Part shown: in pieces, positions 45,128-53,992 of the stretch | Layout of the letters: each line of letters starts with the position of its first letter | Position numbering within the stretch: position 1 is the first letter of the stretch | Assembly (NCBI RefSeq): GCF_000189775.2 | Contig: NC_015555.1 | Location: forward strand, 445,001-509,000 | DNA length: 64,000 nucleotides | From: Thermoanaerobacterium xylanolyticum LX-11 | GTDB taxonomy: Bacteria > Bacillota > Thermoanaerobacteria > Thermoanaerobacterales > Thermoanaerobacteraceae | Direction: 5' to 3' | Translations under genes and position numbers: made by a program | The notes under the pieces: generated by a model | The model's database searches: none | What the model was told of the DNA's origin: nothing | Seen by the model: the letters and a program-made list of their open reading frames with translations, nothing else

Positions 45128-46090
45128 ATGAAGAATATATACATTGGTGTTGATGTTGGTTCTGTTAGCGTAAATGTCGTAGCAATTGACGAGGAAGACG
45201 ATTTGTTATTTAAGTCATATACAAGGAATATAGGACAACCAGTAGATATAGTAAAAAGTGAAATTAAAAAGCTTTATCAAGCAATTGGTGATAGCAATAT
45301 AAATGGGATTGGAATAACTGGCAGTGGAAGGCAACTTTTAGGATATATTTTAGGAGCAGATGTAGTAAAAAATGAGATTACAGCACATGCTACAGCAACA
45401 TTGTATTATTATCCAGATGTAAAAACGATATTTGAGATAGGAGGACAGGATTCTAAGTTAATAATTATTAACGATGGTATCATATCAGACTTTGCAATGA
45501 ATACAGTCTGTGCGGCCGGAACCGGATCGTTTCTTGATCATCAGGCAGAGAGGCTTGGAATAAAAATAGAGGATTTTGGAGAAATTGCACTGACTGCTGA
45601 AAGAGATGTTAGAATAGCAGGCAGATGTACTGTTTTTGCAGAATCAGATATGATATCAAAACAGCAGTACGGATTTAGCAAAGCTGAAATATTAAAGGGT
45701 CTTTCTAAGGCTTTAGTCAGAAATTACATGAATAACCTTGTAAGAGGAAAGAAATTAAAACCTCTTTATGTCTTTCAAGGAGGTGTTGCAGCAAACGTAG
45801 CAATTAAAAAGGCATTTGAAGAAGAAATTGGAGAAGAAGTTATTGTACCTAAGCATTTTGATGTAATGGGTGCGATTGGAATTGCAATGATAGCAAAAAA
45901 TCATATAAAGACAACAAATAAGCCGACAAAGTTTAAAGGTTTTGAAATTTCTGAAGAGAAATTTGTAACAACTAGTTTTATTTGCAATGGTTGCCCAAAT
46001 GAATGTGAAGTTATTAAAATACAGGCAAATGGCAAGACGATTGCAATGACAGGCGATAAGTGTGGTAAATGGTCTAATTCTATAGTTTAA
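45128..46090 (+). CDS. HgdC/BcrAD-BadFG-type ATPase (dehydratase activase)
   Basis: This 320-residue ASKHA-fold ATPase has phosphate 1 motif YIGVDVGSVSVNVVAID, phosphate 2 FEIGGQDSKLI near 100, the cluster-binding cysteine regions NTVCAAGTGSFLDHQ near 125 and AGRCTVFAESDM near 160, and adenosine motif FQGGVAANVA near 215. It should bind one [4Fe-4S] cluster between subunits and drive ATP-dependent electron transfer. A C-terminal tail with CNGCPNECE and KCGKW adds a possible extra metal site. ATG 45128 lies one base after the upstream stop. Confidence 0.9.
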   Translation: MKNIYIGVDVGSVSVNVVAIDEEDDLLFKSYTRNIGQPVDIVKSEIKKLYQAIGDSNINGIGITGSGRQLLGYILGADVVKNEITAHATATLYYYPDVKTIFEIGGQDSKLIIINDGIISDFAMNTVCAAGTGSFLDHQAERLGIKIEDFGEIALTAERDVRIAGRCTVFAESDMISKQQYGFSKAEILKGLSKALVRNYMNNLVRGKKLKPLYVFQGGVAANVAIKKAFEEEIGEEVIVPKHFDVMGAIGIAMIAKNHIKTTNKPTKFKGFEISEEKFVTTSFICNGCPNECEVIKIQANGKTIAMTGDKCGKWSNSIV

Positions 46091-46110
46091 AAAATTGGGA
46101 GGTTATTAAA

Positions 46111-47025
46111 ATGGCTCATCATCATGAACATGAAGTCAAAACTAAGAAAAGCTTAATAACAACGATGTTTTTAAATTTTTCAATAACAGCAGCAGAAATT
46201 ATTGGAGGGCTATTCTCAGGAAGTTTGTCCCTTATATCAGATGCGCTTCACAATTTTAGCGATGCTATATCTATCATAATTAGTTATTTTGCTATGTTGA
46301 TATCACAGAAGGAAAATAATGAAAGGATGACGTTTGGATATAAGAGAGCAGAAATTCTTGCAGCTCTTTTTAATTCAGTCGTTTTGGTTGTAATATCGGT
46401 ATTTTTGTTTAAAGAGGCTTATATAAAATTTTTCAATCCAGAGCCTATCAATGGAGCTATAATGATTGTAGTTGCTCTAATAGGTCTTTTGGCAAATGCA
46501 TCGTCGGTACTTCTGCTTAAAGAAAATGCAGAAGAAAATCTCAACATTCGTTCTGCCTACGTACATCTTCTGTCAGATGCCTTGTCTTCTGTAGGAGTAG
46601 TTATTGGAGGAATATGTATATATTTTTTTAAAATTTATTGGATAGATCCGCTATTGACGGTTTTAATTGGTATATATATAATTAAAGAAAGCTTTGAAAT
46701 AATCAACGAATCTGTGAGCATACTTATGCAAGGAACACCTGAAAACATAGATTTAGAAATTGTAAAAAGAGAAATTGAGAAATTACCAAATGTAAAAAAT
46801 ATTCACCATGTTCATGTTTGGCAGACAAATGACGACGATGTACATTTTGAATGCCATGTAAATTTAAAAGATGATGTTAAAGTAAGTCAATCAAAAGAGG
46901 TGATGGAACAGATTGAAATTGTTTTAGATGAATTGTTTGACATACATCATGTTACATTGCAGATGGAGTACGAATGTTGTGAAGATGTTGGCTTGATAAA
47001 AAAGGTTGATGATACTATTAATTAA
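46111..47025 (+). CDS. Cation diffusion facilitator (CzcD/ZitB-like) metal efflux protein
   Basis: This 304-residue CDF transporter has a His-rich N-terminus (MAHHHEHEVK), six TM helices, and metal-site motifs DALHNFSDAISI near 46-57 and HLLSDALSSVGV near 150-161, both HxxxD type as in zinc exporters. A cytoplasmic ferredoxin-like C-terminal domain carries HHVHVWQTNDDDVHFECHV. It probably exports zinc or cadmium by proton antiport. A GGGAGG ribosome binding site precedes ATG 46111, 20 nt after the activase gene. Confidence 0.93.
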   Translation: MAHHHEHEVKTKKSLITTMFLNFSITAAEIIGGLFSGSLSLISDALHNFSDAISIIISYFAMLISQKENNERMTFGYKRAEILAALFNSVVLVVISVFLFKEAYIKFFNPEPINGAIMIVVALIGLLANASSVLLLKENAEENLNIRSAYVHLLSDALSSVGVVIGGICIYFFKIYWIDPLLTVLIGIYIIKESFEIINESVSILMQGTPENIDLEIVKREIEKLPNVKNIHHVHVWQTNDDDVHFECHVNLKDDVKVSQSKEVMEQIEIVLDELFDIHHVTLQMEYECCEDVGLIKKVDDTIN

Positions 47026-47067
47026 CACATTTCTGTAATTTAAAATGGGAGAGGAATGTGATGCGAA

Positions 47068-48153
47068 ATGATAGCCAGTGCTTTTTTGCTTTTAGGCATT
47101 ATTTCTGGTTTTGTTTTATTTAGAAATTTGAAGGTGACTTATGGTAATCAGCCTCTTAAAAGGCATTATAAAATTTCTGTCATAATCCCTGCAAGAAATG
47201 AAGAGAAAAATCTCCCATATATACTTGAGTCTTTAAAAAATCAGACGTATATGCCTTATGAAGTAATTGTAGTTGATGATTTTTCCTCAGATAGGACTTT
47301 TGAGATCGCTGAAAGTTATGGCATTAAAGTTATAAGAAATACTGAAATGCCTGATGGTTGGACTGGGAAGACGTGGGCTTTGTGGAATGGATATAAAAAT
47401 TCTACAGGCGATGTATTTGCATTCATCGATGCTGATGTTAGGCTATCTCCACGTGCTTTGGAGTCATTGGTGAAAGCGAGGGAGAAGGCAAATGGAGCTA
47501 TATCTGTTGTGCCATATCATAGCCCTGAGAAATTTTATGAAAAGCTTTCATTGATACCATATATTTTGGGGATTTTTGCATTTACATCGCCATTTGAAAA
47601 ATACAATCCACGAAAAGGAATGTATGGCTCTTGTATTGTTGTGTCTCGTGAAGATTATGAAAAGGTAAACGGACATTACAGCATAAAGGGAGAGCTTTTG
47701 GACGATTTAAATTTAGGAGAGAAATTTACGTCAAATGGTATAAATGTTCAGAATTTCATAGGATACGATCTAATTTCGTTTAGGATGTATCCATACGGCA
47801 TAAAAAGTGAAGTAGAGGGGTTTGGAAAAGGAGCGATATTAAGCACATCCAGATTAGAAACTGCGACGATAATTCTTATAGCGTTATGGCTTATAGGATT
47901 ATTGGCGGTAGAGTTTATTACTCCATTTCTTGCATTTTATAAAAGTGATTTGTTTGGTTTGTTTTTGGTGCTTTACATTATGTACACATTGCAGATAATT
48001 TATATAGACAACTGGACAGGGCGTTATGGCATCATAGTTCCTTTATTTCATATACTATCATCGCTATTTTTTATATACATCATGGTTTACTCATTGTACC
48101 AAGTTTTCTTTTTAGGATACGTCACATGGAAGGGGAGAAGGATTAAGGTTTAA
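47068..48153 (+). CDS. GT2 glycosyltransferase, CrtQ-like, membrane-bound
   Basis: This 361-residue family 2 glycosyltransferase has an N-terminal TM helix (3-18), the nucleotide-sugar motifs VIIPARNEEKNLPYIL and VVDDFSSDRT, PDGWTGKTWALWNG, the DxD-type FIDADVRLSP near 120, and LLDDLNLGEKF as the acceptor-base region. Three or more TM helices close the protein. The PDGWTGK motif is typical of 4,4'-diaponeurosporenoate glycosyltransferase-like enzymes. A PlsY paralogue follows by 14 nt, so the pair may glycosylate and acylate a lipid. Confidence 0.85.
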   Translation: MIASAFLLLGIISGFVLFRNLKVTYGNQPLKRHYKISVIIPARNEEKNLPYILESLKNQTYMPYEVIVVDDFSSDRTFEIAESYGIKVIRNTEMPDGWTGKTWALWNGYKNSTGDVFAFIDADVRLSPRALESLVKAREKANGAISVVPYHSPEKFYEKLSLIPYILGIFAFTSPFEKYNPRKGMYGSCIVVSREDYEKVNGHYSIKGELLDDLNLGEKFTSNGINVQNFIGYDLISFRMYPYGIKSEVEGFGKGAILSTSRLETATIILIALWLIGLLAVEFITPFLAFYKSDLFGLFLVLYIMYTLQIIYIDNWTGRYGIIVPLFHILSSLFFIYIMVYSLYQVFFLGYVTWKGRRIKV

Positions 48154-48167
48154 AGGGGGGGATTACA

Positions 48168-48803
48168 TTGATAATGCTTTTTGTCTTAATAGGATTTCTA
48201 AGTGGTTCAATGATGTTTTCATACTGGTTAGGCTTATTAGCTTTAAAAGATATACGTCATTACGGTGATGGAAATCCCGGTGCATTTAATCTCTGGCATG
48301 CAGTTGGATACAAATTTGGTATTTTAGGAGTTGTTCTTGACTTTTTAAAAGGCTATTTTCCTCTATTATTCATGATGTCAAAGGGATATATTAGCGGCAT
48401 TGGAATAGTTCCTGTAGCTGTTGCCACGATATTAGGTCATGTTTTTTCTCCTTTTCTAAAATGGCGTGGTGGCAAGGGAATAGCTGTTACGTTTGGTGTA
48501 TGGAGTGCTTTAACATCATTTAGAGTGTCTATTGCATACGCTGTTATATTGGCTATGTTGTATGTCATAGCCGTCATTTTAAACAAGGGAAAAGCTACAT
48601 CATCTGAAGTAGATGGATTGATGGTTGTAGTTGGAATGTTGACTTTGGTATTATTTCTTTATTACAAATCATACCAAATGTATATTTATGATATATGGTT
48701 TGCTAACCTTCTCATCATTACATATACAAATAAGGAGAAGCTTTATAAGCTTTATAAAGATGTTTATGATAAACGTCATGAAAAAAACGCTGTTATGAGA
48801 TAA
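48168..48803 (+). CDS. PlsY-type glycerol-3-phosphate acyltransferase paralogue
   Basis: This 211-residue integral membrane acyltransferase has conserved PlsY blocks: GDGNPGAFNLWHAVG near 36-50 (canonical GSGNPGATN), DFLKGYFPLL near 58, and FLKWRGGKGIAVTFG near 96-110. It is unusual in using GDGNPGAFN and in ending with an extra region of about 35 residues. As it is coupled to a GT2 gene, it may act on a glycolipid rather than supply bulk phospholipid. TTG 48168 is 7 nt after GGGGGG; ATG 48174 is possible. Confidence 0.82.
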   Translation: MIMLFVLIGFLSGSMMFSYWLGLLALKDIRHYGDGNPGAFNLWHAVGYKFGILGVVLDFLKGYFPLLFMMSKGYISGIGIVPVAVATILGHVFSPFLKWRGGKGIAVTFGVWSALTSFRVSIAYAVILAMLYVIAVILNKGKATSSEVDGLMVVVGMLTLVLFLYYKSYQMYIYDIWFANLLIITYTNKEKLYKLYKDVYDKRHEKNAVMR

Positions 48804-48830
48804 GCCAGCAAGAAAACTTGCTGGCTTAAA
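48802..48830. terminator. Hairpin terminator between convergent genes
   Basis: A perfect 11-bp stem AAGCCAGCAAG / CTTGCTGGCTT with an AAAA loop overlaps the PlsY-like stop codon. The T-run is weak, but its position between convergent genes fits a terminator. Confidence 0.65.
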
Positions 48831-48856
48831 TAGAAAAAGGGTATTGTGGATATGCG

Positions 48857-49267
48857 TTAATTTAAGTTTATTTCATTGTTTTTAATTCTTTCAATAAGTT
48901 CTTTAACCTTTGATTCAATTATGTCTCTTGTCCTTCTAAACTCATCTATTGGTTTTCCATCGGGATCATCTAAGCCCCAGTCTTCTTTTAACTTGCAAGG
49001 TATATATGGGCATTCTACATTGCATCCCATAGTAATCAAGATGTCCACTTTTGGAGGTATCTCATCTAATAATTTTGGGCGATGACTGCTTATATCGATG
49101 CCTACTTCTTTCATAACTTCAACCGCTTTTGGATTTACCCTTTCAGCAAGTTTTGTACCAGCGCTGTATGCTTCAAATATATCAGAACCTAAATATTTCG
49201 CAAAACCTTCTGCCATTTGACTTCTGCATGAATTTGCCACACAGATAAATGCTACTTTTACTTTCAT
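48857..49267 (-). CDS. arsC: Arsenate reductase, thioredoxin-coupled LMW-phosphatase type
   Basis: This 136-residue enzyme reduces arsenate to arsenite. The P-loop CVANSCRS (Cys9 nucleophile, Arg15) is of the C-X5-R type, with further redox cysteines at 82 and 91 (GCNVECPYIPC) and the catalytic aspartate in LDDPDGKPIDEF. Cysteine spacing is close to the S. aureus enzyme (10, 82, 89). It is the last gene of arsR-acr3-arsC, 15 nt after acr3, with GGAGAG before its ATG. Confidence 0.95.
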   Translation of the reverse strand: MKVKVAFICVANSCRSQMAEGFAKYLGSDIFEAYSAGTKLAERVNPKAVEVMKEVGIDISSHRPKLLDEIPPKVDILITMGCNVECPYIPCKLKEDWGLDDPDGKPIDEFRRTRDIIESKVKELIERIKNNEINLN

Positions 49268-49282
49268 AAAAATTCTCCTCTC

Positions 49283-50359
49283 TTATTTTTCACTGTTTGA
49301 TTCTTTGTTTTTATTCCAGTTGAGCCTTTTCCTAAAATACAAGGCTACATTAACTAACATTAGCATTACAGGAACTTCTATTAATGGGCCAATTACACTT
49401 GCAAAAGCCTCATTTGAATTAAGTCCAAAAACCGCAACTGCAACTGCTATTGCCAATTCAAAGTCATTGCTTGCCGCATTTAAACCAACAGTTGTACTTT
49501 CTGAATATCCGTATTTAAATTTGTATGATGTGAAAAATCCCATTAGAAACATTATAATAAAATATAGCGTCAGTGGAATTGCAACCATTAAAACTTGCAA
49601 AGGCAATGTTACTATATATTTTCCCTTTAGAGAGAACATAACTATAATTGTAAACAAAAGTGCTATAAGAGTAATAGGACTTATTTTAGGTATAAAATTT
49701 TTTTCATACCATGTGTTTCCTTTAGCTTTAACAAGTAACAATCTCGATAGAACCCCTGCAACAAATGGGATGCCGAGATATATAAGAACAGATGTAGCAA
49801 TATCTTTTATAGAGATATTCAAATTAATTGCTTTGGTGCTAACACCAAAAATCGGAGGAAGTATTTTTATAAATACATAAGCAAATATGGAATAAGTGAT
49901 TACCTGCCAGATAGCGTTAAAAGCCACCAAAAGAGCAACAAAATCTCTATCCCCATCTGCTAAATCATTCCAGACTAATACCATTGCAATGCATCTTGCA
50001 AGTCCTACCAGTATTACACCTATCATTAGATGTGGATAATTGTGAAGAAATATAATGGCAAGAAGAAACATCACTAAAGGTCCTATAAACCAGTTATATA
50101 AAATTGCAATTTTAAAAGGTTTTTTTGAAGTTTTGCTTTTTCCTATTTCCTCGTATTTAACTTTTGCAAGTGGTGGATACATCATTAAAATAAGCCCAAT
50201 TGCAATTGGAATCGACGTTGCTCCTATGCTAAGCTTATTAAGCATATTTGCAAAATTAGGGAAAATATATCCTATCAAAATACCAATAATCATTGCTAAT
50301 AAAATCCATACAGTTAAAAATCTATCTAGAAAAGATAAACCTTTTTTATTTTCACTCAA
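49283..50359 (-). CDS. acr3: ACR3 family arsenite efflux transporter
   Basis: This 358-residue, ten-TM arsenite/H+ antiporter of the ACR3 type has the family's catalytic cysteine region GLARCIAMVLVWNDLA near 118-133 and the conserved FTSYKFKYGYSESTTVGLNAASNDFELAIAVAVA block near 285-315. TTG 50359 starts directly after the arsR stop, with AGGAGGTAATTAAA upstream, so translation is probably coupled. It exports the arsenite produced by ArsC. Confidence 0.95.
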   Translation of the reverse strand: MSENKKGLSFLDRFLTVWILLAMIIGILIGYIFPNFANMLNKLSIGATSIPIAIGLILMMYPPLAKVKYEEIGKSKTSKKPFKIAILYNWFIGPLVMFLLAIIFLHNYPHLMIGVILVGLARCIAMVLVWNDLADGDRDFVALLVAFNAIWQVITYSIFAYVFIKILPPIFGVSTKAINLNISIKDIATSVLIYLGIPFVAGVLSRLLLVKAKGNTWYEKNFIPKISPITLIALLFTIIVMFSLKGKYIVTLPLQVLMVAIPLTLYFIIMFLMGFFTSYKFKYGYSESTTVGLNAASNDFELAIAVAVAVFGLNSNEAFASVIGPLIEVPVMLMLVNVALYFRKRLNWNKNKESNSEK

Positions 50360-50360
50360 T

Positions 50361-50720
50361 TTAATTACCTCCTCTTGTTAACTGTTCGCAAGATAACTTA
50401 CTTTCTTTGTGTTTTTTTAAATTTTCATTGTCTAAAATGAATTGCGAATAATTGCTTAAAGTGCCAGTCAGATAATCATACAATAATTTATTTTCTTTTA
50501 TAAAATTATCATCAATTTTGTAATAAGCCCACTGGGCTTTTTTTTCAAATGTTATGATCCCTTCGCTTTTTAGCTTATTTAGATGGCGGGAAACATTTGA
50601 TTGAGTCATGTTTAAAATGGTTTCTATATCACATACACATAATGTTTCTTGTGATAAGAGGTTAAATATTCTCAATCTGTTTTCATCACATAATGCCTTA
50701 AAGACGCCAACAATATTCAA
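50361..50720 (-). CDS. arsR: ArsR family arsenic-responsive repressor
   Basis: This 119-residue winged-helix repressor has the As(III)-sensing motif LCVCD (Cys28, Cys30) and recognition helix TQSNVSRHLNKLKSEG. A cysteine near the C-terminus (KLSCEQLTRGG) may be a third ligand. TTG 50720 has AGGAGGG 8 nt upstream. First gene of the ars operon; its promoter at 50759-50787 has TATAATC direct repeats nearby that may be its operator. It is distinct from the arsR-like gene at 37.2 kb. Confidence 0.94.
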   Translation of the reverse strand: MNIVGVFKALCDENRLRIFNLLSQETLCVCDIETILNMTQSNVSRHLNKLKSEGIITFEKKAQWAYYKIDDNFIKENKLLYDYLTGTLSNYSQFILDNENLKKHKESKLSCEQLTRGGN

Positions 50721-50758
50721 TAGCTACCCTCCTTATGATTATATTTGATTATACTCAT

Positions 50759-50787
50759 ATTATAGCTTAACAAAACCAATCTGTCAA
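50759..50787 (-). promoter_or_regulatory. ars operon promoter
   Basis: On the minus strand, TTGACA (50787-50782), a 17-nt spacer and TATAAT (50764-50759) are both consensus hexamers. TATAATC repeats follow in the untranslated leader. Confidence 0.88.
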
Positions 50788-50816
50788 ATTTATTTTCTTA
50801 ATTATTTCTATTAGTA

Positions 50817-50879
50817 TTGATATTATACATTTTGATATAAATTACCATACAAATTTATAAATTTGATATTATATATCAA
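50817..50879. promoter_or_regulatory. Cluster of TTGATAT half-sites upstream of the glp sigma-54 promoter
   Basis: TTGATAT occurs at 50817-50823, 50832-50838 and 50863-50869, the last paired with ATATCAA at 50873-50879 in a perfect 7-bp dyad. These lie about 55-115 nt upstream of the -12 element, where enhancer sites of sigma-54 activators are found. The related words AATATCA and TGATTGATA occur near 58797-58823, upstream of dhaK. Function inferred. Confidence 0.5.
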
Positions 50880-50918
50880 CTTGTAGATTATATTTATGCT
50901 AAAATAAATGAAGATGTG

Positions 50919-50934
50919 TTGGCATACAATTTGC
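50919..50934 (+). promoter_or_regulatory. Sigma-54 (-24/-12) promoter of glpP-glpF-glpK
   Basis: TTGGCATACAATTTGC matches the sigma-54 consensus, with GG and GC elements exactly 12 nt apart. The same 16 bases occur upstream of dhaK at 58905-58920. It lies 28 nt before the glpP start. Confidence 0.85.
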
Positions 50935-50961
50935 ATTTATAAAATGATAGGAGGAATTGAT

Positions 50962-51531
50962 GTGGATAATTTCATTGTTGAAAGGATTAAAAATTTTCCT
51001 ATTATCGCAGCTATAAGAAATTTAGAAGATATAAAAGATGTTTACTCATCTAACTGTGAAGTGATATTTTTGCTGACAAGCAATATATTGATATTGAAAG
51101 ATGCAATTGATGACATTAAATCACATGAGAAAACAGCATTCATTCATTTTGATTTAGTAGAAGGGCTTGGTAAAGATTATAAGGCGGTGGAGTATCTTAA
51201 GGAAGTAGTAAAACCAGATGGTATAATTTCTACGCGTACTAATATACTTACATATGCTAAGGAGTTGAATATTCCTTGTATTGAGCGCATTTTTCTTCTC
51301 GATACGCAAGCGCTAAAAACAGGTTTAAATTCAATTAAGCAGATTGAACCAACTGCAATAGAGGTGATGCCAGGTGTTGCACATGATGTGACGAAAAAGC
51401 TTACTACGGAAGTGTATCAACCTATTATTGCAGGTGGTTTAGTTAAAACAAAAGAAGATGTGATAAATGCTCTTTCTTCTGGCGCAGTAGCAGTTTCTAC
51501 AAGTGAAAAAAGTCTTTGGTTTATCGACTGA
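50962..51531 (+). CDS. glpP: Glycerol-3-phosphate-responsive antiterminator
   Basis: This 189-residue (beta/alpha)8-like protein of the GlpP family is recognised by PIIAAIRNLEDI, the FIHFDLVEGLGKDYKAVEYL block, IISTRTNILTYAKE and EVMPGVAHDVTKKLT with GGLVKTKEDV. In Bacillus, GlpP with glycerol-3-P lets transcription pass a leader terminator of glpD. GTG 50962 sits 7 nt after AGGAGG; an upstream in-frame ATG at 50908 would lie inside the sigma-54 promoter and is rejected. The likely target is the hairpin at 53915-53962. Confidence 0.93.
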   Translation: MDNFIVERIKNFPIIAAIRNLEDIKDVYSSNCEVIFLLTSNILILKDAIDDIKSHEKTAFIHFDLVEGLGKDYKAVEYLKEVVKPDGIISTRTNILTYAKELNIPCIERIFLLDTQALKTGLNSIKQIEPTAIEVMPGVAHDVTKKLTTEVYQPIIAGGLVKTKEDVINALSSGAVAVSTSEKSLWFID

Positions 51532-51592
51532 CAAGGAGGTAATGTAGTTTTCTGTTTTTTTTGCTAAAATTTTAGAAAATAGGAGGGTATTG

Positions 51593-52324
51593 ATGAATGT
51601 ATCATTGACAGGGAAATATTTTGCAGAATTTTTAGGTACAATGATTTTGATACTTTTTGGAGATGGTGTTGTTGCGAACGTTGTATTAAACAAAACAAAA
51701 GGTCATAATGGAGGATGGATAGTAATTACTACTGGATGGGCAGTAGGAGTTGGAATACCTGCTTTTATATTTGGCAATATCAGTGGTGCACATCTAAATC
51801 CAGCTTTGACAATTGCATTGGCTGCATTTGGTAAATTTCCATGGGCAGACGTACCTGGTTATATTGTTTCACAATTGCTGGGTGGCATTGCAGGTGGTGT
51901 TTTAGTATGGCTGTTATATTTTCCACATTGGGCAGAAACAGATGATAAATTAGGTAAATTGTCAATATTCTGTACAACACCGGCTGTTAGAAATATACCA
52001 GCAAACATTTTAACGGAGGTAATTGCCACATTTATTCTCGTATTTGCGGTATTGGGAATTAGTTCTGTAAAAGCTGTAAATGGTATCTCGCCAGGTGTCA
52101 TTTTTGCACTGATATGGGGGTTAGGACTGTCATTTGGTGGCCCGACTGGTTATGCTATGAATCCAGCGAGAGATTTAGGACCAAGAATTGCACATTCAAT
52201 ATTACCCATAGCTGGAAAAGGTGATTCTGACTGGCAATATGGATTGATAGTACCTATATTTGGCCCTATTATTGGAGGATTATTAGGTGCATTAGTATAT
52301 CAAATTTTTGTTAGCATGCTATAA
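51593..52324 (+). CDS. glpF: Glycerol facilitator (aquaglyceroporin)
   Basis: This 243-residue MIP-family channel has both half-helix signatures, SGAHLNPALTIAL near 63-75 and GYAMNPARDLGPR near 184-196; the D after NPAR is typical of glycerol facilitators. Six TM helices are evident. It admits glycerol for GlpK. ATG 51593 follows AGGAGGG. The 61-nt gap after glpP contains no terminator, so it is probably co-transcribed. Confidence 0.96.
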   Translation: MNVSLTGKYFAEFLGTMILILFGDGVVANVVLNKTKGHNGGWIVITTGWAVGVGIPAFIFGNISGAHLNPALTIALAAFGKFPWADVPGYIVSQLLGGIAGGVLVWLLYFPHWAETDDKLGKLSIFCTTPAVRNIPANILTEVIATFILVFAVLGISSVKAVNGISPGVIFALIWGLGLSFGGPTGYAMNPARDLGPRIAHSILPIAGKGDSDWQYGLIVPIFGPIIGGLLGALVYQIFVSML

Positions 52325-52348
52325 AAAATTGTAGTAAAATAAATATAG

Positions 52349-53851
<1,503 letters not shown>

Positions 53852-53914
53852 GTGGTATAATTAAATTGATAAACAAAAGATACAATTGAATATTAGGATG
53901 GCGGAGAATAGGAG

Positions 53915-53962
53915 AGCCATATATAACCGGATAGCCGGCTATATATGGCTTTGTCTTTTTTT
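53915..53962 (+). terminator. Leader terminator before glpA, candidate GlpP target
   Basis: A 16-bp stem, AGCCATATATAACCGG / CCGGCTATATATGGCT with one mismatch and a 4-nt loop, is followed by TTGTCTTTTTTT. It separates glpK from glpA and would stop read-through unless antiterminated. Position and partner gene match the glpD leader of Bacillus. Confidence 0.8.
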
Positions 53963-53992
53963 AAGAATTTGATAGCTGAAAGGGATGGTAAA

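Noticed and set aside
50908-50961. ATG extension of glpP by 18 residues
   Set aside because: It overlaps the sigma-54 promoter elements, so it would not be transcribed; GTG 50962 has a proper ribosome binding site.
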